Both the position numbers and the translations under genes were made by a program. Of a stretch of 64,000 nucleotides of DNA, positions 28,416 to 37,849 are shown in pieces. The notes beneath the pieces were generated by a model that had not been told where the DNA came from, did no database searches, and saw only the letters and a program-made list of their open reading frames with translations. Each line of letters begins with the position of its first letter. Positions within the stretch are counted from its first letter, which is position 1. This stretch comes from an uncultured Flavobacteriaceae bacterium (GTDB lineage: Bacteria; Bacteroidota; Bacteroidia; Flavobacteriales; Flavobacteriaceae), in contig CANMXP010000009.1 in assembly GCA_947501845.1 (NCBI GenBank), positions 1 through 64,000 on the forward strand, in the 5' to 3' direction.

Positions 28416-29408
28416 ATGATATCGTACACTATAAATGAAATTAATGATATTCTAAAAGGCGAATTAATAGGCCATACATTGCAATCCATTAATGGGCCAG
28501 AGCAACTACAAAATGCCAGTATTAATCATATAACTTTCATAGGAAGTACGAAATATATCAAACATTGGGCAAACTCAAAAGCCTGTGCAGCTGTAGTAAA
28601 TGATAATTTAAATGTAGAACCTGGTGATAATCGAGCATTAATTAAAGTAAAAAATGCTGATTTGGCCATGGCAAAAATTTTAGAACTTTATAATCCGTCT
28701 ACCCCAGAATTCGAAACCGATATTCATCCCACAGCTGTAATTCATAAAACTGCAAAAATTGGAAATGGTTGCAAAATTGGCGCCAATTGTTATGTGGGCA
28801 AAAATGTAGAACTTGGTAATGATGTTATTTTATATGCTAACGTCTGTATTTTTGACGAAACAACTATTGGTAACAATACCATTGTTTGGTCTGGAACAGT
28901 TATTCGAGAACGTTGTATTATTGGAAGCCATTGTATTTTCCATACCAATGTAAGCATTGGTGCAGATGGTTTTGGATATCGCCCAAGCGACGATGGGCGT
29001 GGGCTTGTTAAAATACCACAAATTGGCAATGTTATTATTGGACATTATGTTGAAATTGGTGCAAACTCTTGTGTAGACCGTGCTAAATTTAGCGCAACCA
29101 TTGTTGGTGATGGCTGTAAAATAGATAACCTAGTACAAATTGCCCATAATAGTATTATGGGACGCTTTTGTATTATGGCTGGGCATAGTGGACTGGCTGG
29201 CTCTGTAACCTTAGGCGATGGTGTTATTATTGGAGGAAGTGCTTCTATAAAAGACCACACAACTATAGAATCTGGTGCTACGGTAGGTGCTGGTTCTGGT
29301 GTTATGAATAATGTAAAAGCTGGAGAAACTGTTTTGGGCTACCCTGCACAAGATGCAAGAGATATGTTAAAGCAATGGGTAGTTATGCGAAAACTTGCAA
29401 AAAAGTAG
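28416..29408 (+). CDS. lpxD: UDP-3-O-acylglucosamine N-acyltransferase
   Basis: 330 residues. An N-terminal uridine-binding domain (INHITFIGSTKYIKHW) is followed by a left-handed parallel beta-helix of hexapeptide repeats (IGNGCKIGANCYVGKNVELGND and on). The catalytic His is expected in the LVQIAHNSIMG block. It adds the N-linked acyl chain in lipid A synthesis. No other lpx gene is adjacent, and Bacteroidota usually have another lpxD in the lpxD-lpxC/fabZ cluster, so this may be a paralogue. Confidence 0.88.
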   Translation: MISYTINEINDILKGELIGHTLQSINGPEQLQNASINHITFIGSTKYIKHWANSKACAAVVNDNLNVEPGDNRALIKVKNADLAMAKILELYNPSTPEFETDIHPTAVIHKTAKIGNGCKIGANCYVGKNVELGNDVILYANVCIFDETTIGNNTIVWSGTVIRERCIIGSHCIFHTNVSIGADGFGYRPSDDGRGLVKIPQIGNVIIGHYVEIGANSCVDRAKFSATIVGDGCKIDNLVQIAHNSIMGRFCIMAGHSGLAGSVTLGDGVIIGGSASIKDHTTIESGATVGAGSGVMNNVKAGETVLGYPAQDARDMLKQWVVMRKLAKK

Positions 29409-29564
29409 TTTTTATTCTTTCGAATACTTTTTAAATTATTAGGTGATTTTTATATATTCGAGTAATATATGATATAGGTAAATTATGTGCCAAAGTTTTA
29501 GCTACATAATTATCACACTTATAAATGCAAAATAGGTTTATAAACTTGAACTCCAGCTCAAAAA

Positions 29565-30974
29565 ATGACAAAAACTAATTTGCAAAAACAAATGCATGAT
29601 GAAATGATTGATAAAGACATATTCAATCAAATTAAAGCTTATGCATTTGATTATGCCGATAAATCGTTAGAAAGACATGTTTATCCAACCGAGAATGCCA
29701 TTGAAAATTTAAAAATATTCGATGAAACCATTCCAAACACAACAGGCAATTCAAAAGAAATCTTAGAATCACTTCATAAATTTGGCTCACCTGCAACTGT
29801 TTCTCAAATTGGAGGTAGGTACTTTGGATTAGTGAATGGTGGTATTATTCCAGTGGCTTTAGCAGCAAAATGGTTAAATGATTTCTGGGATCAAAATACG
29901 CCTTTATATGTAACTTCTCCCATAACATCAAAACTTGAGGCGGTGGTCGAAAAGTGGTTGATACAACTTTTTAATCTGCCCAAAACTACAGTTGCTGGTT
30001 TTGTAAGTGGTTCTTCTATGGCTATTTTATGCGGACTTGCAGCTGCACGATTTAAAATTTTTCAAAGACTTAACTGGGATATTAATTCTAAAGGATTTAA
30101 TAATGCCCCTAAGATTAGGGTTGTTGCTGGAAAACATGCACACGGAACCGTTTTAAAAGCTGTTGCCCTACTAGGTTTTGGAAAAGACAATATAGAATGG
30201 GTGGATGTTGACACACAAGGGAGAATAATTTTTGAAAAAATCCCAAAACTAGACGAAAATACGATATTGATTCTTCAAGCAGGCAACGTTAATTCAGGTT
30301 CATTTGATGCTTTTAATGACATATGCGATCTGGCAAAAAAAGCCAATGCTTGGATTCATATTGATGGGGCATTCGGATTATGGGCTGCTGGTTCAGAAAA
30401 ACTCAAACATTTAACCACTGGCATTGAAAAAGCAGATTCATGGTCTGTTGATGGGCATAAAACACTAAACACACCATACGATAGCGGCATTGTTTTATGT
30501 AAAGACAGAGAGGCTTTGGTTTCAGCACTTCAAACAACTGGTTCTTATGTTGTATATGGAGAACAAAGAGATGGTATGCTTTACACCCCCGAAATGTCTA
30601 GAAGAGCAAGAGCTGTAGAACTTTGGGCGACGATGAAATATTTAGGTAGACAGGGCATAGATGAATTAGTTTATGGATTACATCAAAGAGCCACACAATT
30701 TGCTAAAGAACTTTCCGAACATGGGTTCAATATACTAAACGATGTTGTATTTAATCAAGTTTTAGTTGCCTGTGATAACGATTCTGAAACCGAAGAGACT
30801 CTTAAAAACATACAGGAATTAAGGGTGTGTTGGTGTGGAGGCTCTCAATGGTTCGATAAAAAAGTTATTAGAATAAGCGTTTGTTCATGGGCAACAACCA
30901 AAGCAGATGTAAGCCGTTCTGTATTATCTTTTGTGAAAGCCAGAAAGCTTACCGCCTTAAAAAACAACTCATAA
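29565..30974 (+). CDS. PLP-dependent group II decarboxylase-like protein
   Basis: 469 residues, fold-type I. The PLP lysine is in SVDGHKTLNTPYD, preceded by the WIHIDGAFG Asp/Ala block that stacks on the cofactor. The N-terminal segment (TVSQIGGRYFGLVNGGIIPVALAAKW) matches group II amino-acid decarboxylases (aspartate/glutamate/tyrosine type). The substrate cannot be set from sequence. No neighbour fixes the pathway: the downstream gene is a secreted CotH protein and the upstream one is lpxD. Confidence 0.82.
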   Translation: MTKTNLQKQMHDEMIDKDIFNQIKAYAFDYADKSLERHVYPTENAIENLKIFDETIPNTTGNSKEILESLHKFGSPATVSQIGGRYFGLVNGGIIPVALAAKWLNDFWDQNTPLYVTSPITSKLEAVVEKWLIQLFNLPKTTVAGFVSGSSMAILCGLAAARFKIFQRLNWDINSKGFNNAPKIRVVAGKHAHGTVLKAVALLGFGKDNIEWVDVDTQGRIIFEKIPKLDENTILILQAGNVNSGSFDAFNDICDLAKKANAWIHIDGAFGLWAAGSEKLKHLTTGIEKADSWSVDGHKTLNTPYDSGIVLCKDREALVSALQTTGSYVVYGEQRDGMLYTPEMSRRARAVELWATMKYLGRQGIDELVYGLHQRATQFAKELSEHGFNILNDVVFNQVLVACDNDSETEETLKNIQELRVCWCGGSQWFDKKVIRISVCSWATTKADVSRSVLSFVKARKLTALKNNS

Positions 30975-31026
30975 AAACTATTGAGCCAAACCTAAAAAAA
31001 TGGTAATATCCTACCAAATAATTCAC

Positions 31027-31245
31027 TTATCAATTTAATGGAGCTCGAAATTTCAAAGCAGAAAAGTTCGTTTTGTTTTAATTTATAATGACCAACTTTC
31101 TTTCTAGTAATGAATTGGTGTTGATAAAACCGTTGAGGATAGTTGAGCAATAATTCTATCTGTGCTATGATTATATTCTAACTGAAATCTTCTTCCTCAG
31201 ACATATAGAGTGTCTCATTTATTGAACAATTAAAATATTTGATAG
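31027..31245 (-). pseudogene. Decayed, internally deleted copy of the AraC-family gene
   Basis: This stretch repeats three separate parts of the intact AraC-family gene at 33199-34113 in the same orientation. 31030-31080 matches 33198-33250, 31081-31186 matches about 33525-33632, and 31187-31245 matches about 33691-33750. Two segments of the parent (about 270 and 60 bases) are missing, and stops and indels interrupt what remains. Runs such as GCTCGAAATTTCAAAG and TTGATAAAACCGTTG are identical. No open frame survives. It fills most of the 375-base gap before the CotH gene; the rest of that gap holds nothing else I can support. Confidence 0.85.
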
Positions 31246-31350
31246 AAAGATAAAAGTAAAATATGTAAATTGGTCACATCTATAAGTTGTAACGAAATAC
31301 TTTCTTTCTGCTTTAAGTTCTTAATGATATAGACTGAAAAATATTATAAA

Positions 31351-33042
31351 ATGAAAAATTTCTTTTTAACACTTCCTGTGATATTAAATTCAATTTTAGG
31401 ATTATCACAATCATTAACCATTAATATTCCCGAAAATCATTTTAAAATAGATCAAACAAATTCCTTGATAGTTTCTCATATTGAAAATATTGAAACTTAT
31501 AATAACATTACTGATTATAGTGAAATGGTCATATCTTTAAATCTAAGTGATTATAATTTCAATGCGATACCAAGTACTTTAGAGTACTCAAATTCTTATT
31601 TAGTTACTGAAACAAATACCACTAATCAATACACTCTATATTTCACACAACTACCAATTGTTTCAATAGAAAGCTCTAACACAATTTTAGATGAACCTAA
31701 AACACTTGCTAACTTTATTTACGCTGACAATGAACAGGTTTTAATATCGAAAATAGGAATAGAGCTAAGAGGTGGTTTTTCACAAAGTTTCCCTAAAAAA
31801 ACTTACGATTTAGAATTTTGGGAAGGTGATAATGGGGAAGATACCCATAACGTAGAATTCGGGAACTTAAGATCTGATGATGATTGGATTCTAGATGCTT
31901 TATATAATGAACCCCTGAGATTAAGAAGTTATATTGCAAATAAGTTATGGCTTGATATACATACCCCGAATTACCTAGAAGATGAGTCGAAGGCTAAATC
32001 TGGTGCAAATGTTAAATATGTAGAGATGTTTTTAAACGGTCTCTATAATGGTATTTATAACCTCTCTGAACAAGTTGACAAAAAACAATTAAAACTTAAA
32101 AGTTTTAAAGATGGTGATATTCGAGGAGAATTATATAAAGGAATATCTTGGGGCGCTTCAACCTTTACAAGCTTGCCTTCTTATAATAATGCGAATAGAA
32201 CTTGGAGTGGTTACGAAATAAAATATCCCAAAGAAGACGATATTACTGACTGGAATAATTTATATCAGTTTACAGATTTTGTAATAAATTCTTCTAATAC
32301 CCAGTTTATTGATAGTATCTGGGATAAATTTGATTTTGACAATTATTCTGATTACTTCATATTTCTCAATTTATTAAGAGCTACAGATAATACAGGGAAA
32401 AATATTTACCTCGCTAAATACCAATCTGATTCACCTTATTTTTACGTTCCTTGGGATTTAGACGGTTGTTTTGGAACTATATGGAATGGTAACAATCAAA
32501 ATATCTCAAATGATATATTAAGTAATGGATTAATCAATAGAGTTATAGAATTAAACCCAAATAATTCATCCACAAACATTTCGAACAAATGGTTTGAATA
32601 TAGAGGAAATATTTTTGAAAACACTGCTCTAATTGAAGCAATTGAAAGCCAATATGAATTTCTTTTAAATAATAAAATCTATGAAAGAGAATCTTTAGTT
32701 TACCCTAATTATTCGTTTAGTGGACAAGATCTATCTTATATGTTAAATTGGCTTGAAAACAGGCTAACATATTTAGACACCTATTTTAGCAATATCCTAT
32801 CCATCAATGAAAACAATTCAGGTAATAAAAAAGTATTTCTCTACCCTAACCCTATAAAGGATAATATATATATTGCTAACTTAAATTATTTAGCTAATAA
32901 AAAGTACAAATTATTTGATGTTTCAGGAAAATTAATTCGTCAAGGAAATATTGAAGGAAATATCATTTCTATTAAGCACTTAGAAAGAGGATATTATTTT
33001 ATAACTTTAGATAAAGAGACTCACAAACTTTTAGTAAAGTAA
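31351..33042 (+). CDS. Secreted CotH-domain protein with T9SS sorting tail
   Basis: 563 residues with a signal peptide ending GLSQ. A CotH protein-kinase-like domain covers about residues 120-400, with KIGIELRGGFSQSFPKK, the strand block VKYVEMFLNGLYNGIYNLSEQVD, and the catalytic-type YVPWDLDGCFGT (DLDG). The C-terminal FLYPNPIKDNIYI to ETHKLLVK is a T9SS sorting domain. CotH proteins phosphorylate coat proteins in Bacillus; the role of secreted bacterial members is not known. It is flanked by relics of other genes, suggesting it was inserted or that the region rearranged around it. Confidence 0.85.
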   Translation: MKNFFLTLPVILNSILGLSQSLTINIPENHFKIDQTNSLIVSHIENIETYNNITDYSEMVISLNLSDYNFNAIPSTLEYSNSYLVTETNTTNQYTLYFTQLPIVSIESSNTILDEPKTLANFIYADNEQVLISKIGIELRGGFSQSFPKKTYDLEFWEGDNGEDTHNVEFGNLRSDDDWILDALYNEPLRLRSYIANKLWLDIHTPNYLEDESKAKSGANVKYVEMFLNGLYNGIYNLSEQVDKKQLKLKSFKDGDIRGELYKGISWGASTFTSLPSYNNANRTWSGYEIKYPKEDDITDWNNLYQFTDFVINSSNTQFIDSIWDKFDFDNYSDYFIFLNLLRATDNTGKNIYLAKYQSDSPYFYVPWDLDGCFGTIWNGNNQNISNDILSNGLINRVIELNPNNSSTNISNKWFEYRGNIFENTALIEAIESQYEFLLNNKIYERESLVYPNYSFSGQDLSYMLNWLENRLTYLDTYFSNILSINENNSGNKKVFLYPNPIKDNIYIANLNYLANKKYKLFDVSGKLIRQGNIEGNIISIKHLERGYYFITLDKETHKLLVK

Positions 33043-33161
33043 TAAACATTTGTTTGTCCTCACTTACTCTTAATAACGCTTTATTAATTTTCAGTTTGGG
33101 TGTTACTTTGAATACACAAGAGACTATTTATCCAAAAGAGGTTGTAGACTATAATAGTTAG
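33042..33161 (+). pseudogene. Truncated start of a secreted protein (gene relic)
   Basis: An open stretch without a usable ATG reads as a signal-peptide-like core (LLIFSLGVTLNTQ) and then a mature start (ETIYPKEVVDYNS), ending in TAG at 33161. This looks like the first part of an exported protein whose remainder is gone. It begins at the CotH stop and ends 37 bases before the AraC stop. A TTG at 33054 could formally start it, giving about 35 residues. Confidence 0.4.
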
Positions 33162-33198
33162 ATAAAAATGTTCCTTAATAGGCGTTTCATACACCTAA

Positions 33199-34113
33199 TC
33201 AATTAAATGACGCTCGAAATTTCAAAGGAGAAAGATTGGTTTTTGTTTTAAATAATTTACTAAACGATTGCGAATGCTCAAATCCCAACTCATAAGCAAT
33301 TTCACCAACCGATAAATCTGTTGTTGATAGCTTTTCTTTTGCCTTTTCTATGAGTTTATCGTGTATATGTTGTTGTGTTGTTTGTCCTGTTAAACTTTTA
33401 AGCAAACTACTTAAATATCCCGAAGACATATTTAGGGTGTTAGCAACATATTGAACCGTTGGTAACCCTTTATTTATAATAGCTTCGCTATCAAAATAAT
33501 CGTTGAGCAATGCTTCAACCTGATTTAATTTATAATGCCCAACTTTCTTTCTCGTAATGAATTGACGTTGATAAAACCGTTGGGCATAGTTGAGCAGTAA
33601 TTCTATCTGCGCTATGATGATACTCTGACTGAAGTTATCAATATTATTTTCTATTTCTTGTTTAATATTTTGAAAAACCCCTTCAATAACGCTTTCTTCT
33701 TTCCCAGACATAAAGAGTGCTTCATTTATTGAATAATCAAAAAAATCGTATTGCTTGATTGTTTTCGAAAGCGAAGAATTCCAAAGAAAATCTGGGTGGA
33801 TAAGCAGTAGCCAACCTGAAGGTTTCAAATTGTTTTTAGTATTTGGTTCTACACTAAGTATTTGTCCAGGCGCTATAAAAGACATCAACCCTTCATCAAA
33901 ATCATATTTTTGTTGACCATATCTTATTTTTCCAACATTTCTTTTTACTCCAATAGAATAAAAATCAAAATTCCAATGCTCACCAATATGTTCTGAAAAT
34001 ATTTTTGTGGCACCATAGTCAACCAAGCTCACTAAAGGGTGTAATGGACTAGACACCCCTCTAATCTTATGAAACTCACTTATAGTTTCAATCTTACGAA
34101 TACGATTCTTCAT
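33199..34113 (-). CDS. AraC-family transcriptional regulator
   Basis: 304 residues from the ATG giving MKNRIRKIETISEFHKIRG. The longer frame that starts inside the neighbouring SDR gene is rejected as an artefact. The N-terminal cupin-like sensor covers about 25-190, and the two helix-turn-helix motifs of the AraC DNA-binding domain cover about 225-304 (VQYVANTLNMSSGYLSSLLKSLTG and VGEIAYELGFEHSQSFSKLFKTKTNLSP). It follows the SDR gene by 10 bases and is probably cotranscribed with it, perhaps controlling it. A decayed copy lies at 31027-31245. Confidence 0.9.
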   Translation of the reverse strand: MKNRIRKIETISEFHKIRGVSSPLHPLVSLVDYGATKIFSEHIGEHWNFDFYSIGVKRNVGKIRYGQQKYDFDEGLMSFIAPGQILSVEPNTKNNLKPSGWLLLIHPDFLWNSSLSKTIKQYDFFDYSINEALFMSGKEESVIEGVFQNIKQEIENNIDNFSQSIIIAQIELLLNYAQRFYQRQFITRKKVGHYKLNQVEALLNDYFDSEAIINKGLPTVQYVANTLNMSSGYLSSLLKSLTGQTTQQHIHDKLIEKAKEKLSTTDLSVGEIAYELGFEHSQSFSKLFKTKTNLSPLKFRASFN

Positions 34114-34123
34114 TTTTTTGAAT

Positions 34124-34885
34124 TTATAACAACATACCGCCAGAAACTTCGATACGCTGACCATTAATCCATTGCGCCTCTTCCGTACAAAGAAAAGCGA
34201 CAACACTACCAATATCTTCAGCTTCTCCAACCCTTCCCAGTGCAGTGATTTTAGCAATAATTTCTCTTTTTTCTTGATTATCCCTATTGTTGCCTCCTCC
34301 AAAATCGGTAGCAATAGCCCCAGGAGTGATAACATTAGAGATTATCCCTCTATCTCCCAGCTCTTTAGCCAAATACCTACTAAAAACTTCAATGGCTCCT
34401 TTCATACAGGCATAAGCAGATGATCCAGGAAAAGAAAACCTTGTTAATCCTGACGATATATTAATAATACGCCCCTTGTCATTTATATAAGATAAGGCTG
34501 TTTGCGTTAAGAAATATACACCTTTAAAATGAACATTTAACATGTCATCAAATTGTGCTTCGGTAGTTTTGGCAATGATTTGATCAAGACCTGTCCCTGC
34601 GTTGTTTATAAGAAAATCAAAATTAGGGCTGCCATATGTACTGGCAAGGTAAGAGGAGACTTGATTAAAAAAGTCTTCAAATCCCTTTATTTGACTTGTG
34701 TCTAACTGAAATGCCTTTGCTTTTTGACCATTTTTTTCAATATGGCGAATCACTTCATGAGCAGATTCTTCATTAGTATTATAAGTAATAATAATATCAA
34801 CGCCCTTTTTAGATAGATTTATTGCCATATCTCTCCCTAAACCTCTACTTCCGCCTGTTACCAATGCGATTTTATTTTTTTTCAT
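34124..34885 (-). CDS. Short-chain dehydrogenase/reductase
   Basis: 253 residues, Rossmann fold. The nucleotide-binding motif is TGGSRGLG near residue 10, the NNAG-type block is INNAGTG, and the catalytic Ser and Tyr-x-x-x-Lys are in INISSG and SSAYACMKGA. The C-terminal NGQRIEVSGGMLL is typical of FabG-like SDRs. The ATG giving MKKNKIALVTGG was chosen over an upstream TTG. Substrate unknown. It forms a two-gene unit with the AraC regulator. Confidence 0.92.
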   Translation of the reverse strand: MKKNKIALVTGGSRGLGRDMAINLSKKGVDIIITYNTNEESAHEVIRHIEKNGQKAKAFQLDTSQIKGFEDFFNQVSSYLASTYGSPNFDFLINNAGTGLDQIIAKTTEAQFDDMLNVHFKGVYFLTQTALSYINDKGRIINISSGLTRFSFPGSSAYACMKGAIEVFSRYLAKELGDRGIISNVITPGAIATDFGGGNNRDNQEKREIIAKITALGRVGEAEDIGSVVAFLCTEEAQWINGQRIEVSGGMLL

Positions 34886-35003
34886 TTTTAATAATTTTTG
34901 TTTCTGCAAATTTTAGCAAAAGCAAAAATTAATTTGTAGTCGAATTCGAGAATACTGTAGTCAAACCATAGATTGGTAACTCATTTTATTTTTATTACCC
35001 CAA

Positions 35004-35759
35004 CTACTCCAACCAAGCCTTAAAATCTTTAACACGTTCTCGAGCCACAATAACCTCCTGTTCATGATACGTGCTTAGTTTTATTTGTAAACGTGAGTTG
35101 GTATAGCTTACCATATCATTTATGGCATTAATGTTTACAAAGAATTTTCGATTAATACGAAAAAAAGTTTGAGGCTCTAATTCATTTTCTAAATGCTCTA
35201 ACGTGATATCCAACAGGTAGTTTCTTCCCTCGGTGGTATATAAATATGTGCCTTTATTTTCACTATAAAAACACTCTATATCATCAATATTAATAAGCTT
35301 TAAATGCTGCCCTACTTTTACTGAAAAGCGTTTCTTATACTCTCGATCTATCGGATTCACCAAAAGCTTTTTAATATCATTAAAATCTAAAGTCACTGCT
35401 TGTTTTAGAGGAGAACGCTCTTGGTATTTTTTTACTGCTATTGCTAAATCATCTTCATCAATAGGTTTTAACAAATAATCTATACTATTTAATTTAAAGG
35501 CTTGCAGAGCATACTCATCATAAGCTGTGGTGAAAATAACAGCGCTTTTAATCTCTATGGATTCGAAAATTTCGAATGATAGACCATCACTTAATTGAAT
35601 ATCGAGGAAAATCAAATCGGGATGCTCATTATTTTGAAACCATTCTATCGATTCTTGTACAGAATGCAACATGGTTTGAGCTTCCATATTTAATGCTTTC
35701 AACATACGTTGTAAACGTCTTGCTGATGGTTTCTCGTCTTCGATAATGATTACATTCAT
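35004..35759 (-). CDS. LytTR-family response regulator
   Basis: 251 residues: a receiver domain with the phosphoacceptor Asp in DLIFLDIQLSDG (about 55) and the usual Lys in YLLKPIDEDD, then a LytTR DNA-binding domain (about 145-245, KIGQHLKLINIDDIECFYSENKG-type block to VSYTNSRLQIKL). It is the regulator of the LytS-like kinase encoded by the operon at 36484-37827, and is separated from it by two 2TM proteins. Confidence 0.95.
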   Translation of the reverse strand: MNVIIIEDEKPSARRLQRMLKALNMEAQTMLHSVQESIEWFQNNEHPDLIFLDIQLSDGLSFEIFESIEIKSAVIFTTAYDEYALQAFKLNSIDYLLKPIDEDDLAIAVKKYQERSPLKQAVTLDFNDIKKLLVNPIDREYKKRFSVKVGQHLKLINIDDIECFYSENKGTYLYTTEGRNYLLDITLEHLENELEPQTFFRINRKFFVNINAINDMVSYTNSRLQIKLSTYHEQEVIVARERVKDFKAWLE

Positions 35760-35820
35760 TTCTATATATGAATTTATTTTATTATTGTTTAGTTATTGAA
35801 ATAAGAAGATGAAGAGTATA

Positions 35821-36150
35821 TCATTCCCAGCGTTTTTTGTCTTTATCTAAAAACTCATTTATCTTGCGCTGTTCCCACTTTTTACCAAAGAATAAGTTTT
35901 TTCCAAATACATTCAAAGCATGAAAGGCTAAGCCAATTCCCCAAAAAAGTGGCGTGGAAAATGTTCCAAAATGCCAAAAGCCATTATCAGATTTTATAAC
36001 AATCATTACAAAAATAAAAATATTTACTGCCACATACCAGAATGCGTGCCAATAAAATCCCTTTATTTCTTTAAGCCTTTTTTGGGCTCTTAGATAAGCA
36101 TCTTCCCTTTTATATTCTTCCGATGTATTATTATAATCTCTCTTTTTCAT
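35821..36150 (-). CDS. 2TM-domain protein
   Basis: 109 residues. The 2TM module comprises YLRAQKRLKEIKGFYWHAFWYVAVNIFIF, FSTPLFWGIGLAFHALNVFG, and the tail GKKWEQRKINEFLD. Two membrane helices with conserved aromatic residues and a charged C-terminus. Such proteins occur with LytS-like kinases in Bacteroidota and probably form or modulate the sensor complex. Confidence 0.85.
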   Translation of the reverse strand: MKKRDYNNTSEEYKREDAYLRAQKRLKEIKGFYWHAFWYVAVNIFIFVMIVIKSDNGFWHFGTFSTPLFWGIGLAFHALNVFGKNLFFGKKWEQRKINEFLDKDKKRWE

Positions 36151-36160
36151 TTTTAAAAAT

Positions 36161-36469
36161 TTAGTTCCAACGCATTTTTTCTTCTTCCTCTTCCATGAAC
36201 TCTTGTATTTTTCTTTCTTCCCATTTGCGCCCTAAAATACCTGTATCTACAAATACATGATATGCATGAAAACCTAAACCTACTCCCCAACCTGCCATAG
36301 GAAACCAAAACCATTGATATTCCCAACTTGTTTTATAATTAACAAAAGCTAAAAAAGGGATGACCAAGCAATACGCTATTAAATTATAGTAAAAGCCTTT
36401 AATGTCTTCTACTTTTTTACGTGCTCTTAAATATTTAGTGTTTATTTCTGAATCTGGTAATTTTTTCAT
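36161..36469 (-). CDS. 2TM-domain protein (second copy)
   Basis: 102 residues, a close relative of the neighbouring 2TM protein and of the C-terminal part of the histidine kinase: YLRARKKVEDIKGFYYNLIAYCLVIPFLAFVNY and FHAYHVFVDTGILGRKWEERKIQEFM. Two membrane helices. The three related copies in one operon point to recent duplication. Confidence 0.85.
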   Translation of the reverse strand: MKKLPDSEINTKYLRARKKVEDIKGFYYNLIAYCLVIPFLAFVNYKTSWEYQWFWFPMAGWGVGLGFHAYHVFVDTGILGRKWEERKIQEFMEEEEEKMRWN

Positions 36470-36483
36470 GATTTTCTACTTTT

Positions 36484-37827
36484 TTAATTCCAATGTCTAT
36501 TATCTTCTTCTTCACGCATATATTTTTCAATTTTGCGTTTTTCCCAGTTTCTACCAAAAGCACCGTCATTTACAAAAACCCTAAAAGCTTGAATGACCAA
36601 ACCTATGCCCCAACCAAACATTGGAAACCAAAACCATTGAAAGCCCCACGACGTTCGATAGTTAATAAATATTAAAAACGGAATGACTAAACAATATGAT
36701 ATTAAGCTGTAATAAAAGCCTTTAAGTTCTTCTACATGGTTACGTGCACGCACATAACTATCGTCCATTTCTGGTGTTGATTGTGGTCTCATGACTATAA
36801 TTTGTTTTGTAAGCATAGGTATAGCTACTGCAAAACTATCTGCTTCTTTGTTAATGTGTACTTTTCTATTAGTTAATAAATCATAACGTTGTTTGATATT
36901 ACTAAGGCCTACGCCACTACTCTTTTTTACTATTTGTTTGGGTTGTAAATTGTTTTCGATAACTAGATTGTCCCTGTATTCATAAATCTTTATGTGCAAT
37001 GGTTTGCTAGGTGTTACCATATTATGTTTCACCGCATTTTCTAAAAGTAATTGCAGAGATAATGGCACAACTTTACTTTCTGGATTGGATGCTTTTTCTG
37101 GCATATTGAAAACGATACTCTCTTCAAAACGCATTTTAACTAAAGACATATACGTTTTTGCAAATTGCAATTCTTCATCAACGGTTACCAACTCTTTATC
37201 TTTTTGTTCTAAAACGTAACGGTATACTTTGGATAAAGAGGTGGTAAACTTTTGTGCATTATCTGGGTTTTCTTCTATTAAACTGGTTAGCACATTTAGA
37301 CTATTAAATAAAAAATGTGGATCTAACTGATTTTTTAGGGCATCAAATTTGGCACTTGCAGTTCCAGCTATAACCTTTTGTTCTTTTATTCTATTTTGCT
37401 GGTACTTATTATAGATGTAAAAAGCATGAAAAATGATAACAAGCGTTAAGGTTATCCATAATCCAAATTGATACGATTTAAATGTTTCATTTGTAATAAA
37501 CTCGTAAAGAGACTTCCCTTGAAGGCTTAAAGCCGTAAGCATTCTCAATAAAAACAAGCCTATTAATGTAACAACAGTAGATCCTACAATTCCAATAATA
37601 ATACGTTTTACTGTTTCTTCTTTTTTCCAATTAAGCCCATTAAAATAATTGAAAAAGTACATATTGGAAAACCCTAATACAAAAGAGTATAATTGATTAA
37701 AAACAAATTCAATTAAAAAATCATTAATGCTATTGAAATGAAATCCATCTGAAATGAAATTACTTATTACAAAGACGATACATCCAATACCAAATATGAT
37801 AAAGATACTTTTAACTGATTCTCTCAT
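36484..37827 (-). CDS. LytS-like sensor histidine kinase with C-terminal 2TM domain
   Basis: 447 residues. Four N-terminal membrane helices (about 9-145) are followed by a His_kinase domain with the H-box LDPHFLFNSLNVLTSL, then a HATPase with LLLENAVKHN and GVGLSNIKQRYDLL. A 2TM module follows at the C-terminus (about 355-447, YVRARNHVEELKGFYYSLISYCL to GRNWEKRKIEKYM), apparently fused from the same family as the two standalone proteins. It should sense an envelope signal and phosphorylate the LytTR regulator. Confidence 0.9.
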   Translation of the reverse strand: MRESVKSIFIIFGIGCIVFVISNFISDGFHFNSINDFLIEFVFNQLYSFVLGFSNMYFFNYFNGLNWKKEETVKRIIIGIVGSTVVTLIGLFLLRMLTALSLQGKSLYEFITNETFKSYQFGLWITLTLVIIFHAFYIYNKYQQNRIKEQKVIAGTASAKFDALKNQLDPHFLFNSLNVLTSLIEENPDNAQKFTTSLSKVYRYVLEQKDKELVTVDEELQFAKTYMSLVKMRFEESIVFNMPEKASNPESKVVPLSLQLLLENAVKHNMVTPSKPLHIKIYEYRDNLVIENNLQPKQIVKKSSGVGLSNIKQRYDLLTNRKVHINKEADSFAVAIPMLTKQIIVMRPQSTPEMDDSYVRARNHVEELKGFYYSLISYCLVIPFLIFINYRTSWGFQWFWFPMFGWGIGLVIQAFRVFVNDGAFGRNWEKRKIEKYMREEEDNRHWN

Positions 37828-37849
37828 AACCCTTTTTGTACTATTTAAT

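Noticed and set aside
33199-34335. 378-codon version of the AraC gene
   Set aside because: The extra N-terminus lies antiparallel-free but within the neighbouring SDR gene in another frame; the ATG at 34113 gives a standard-length regulator.
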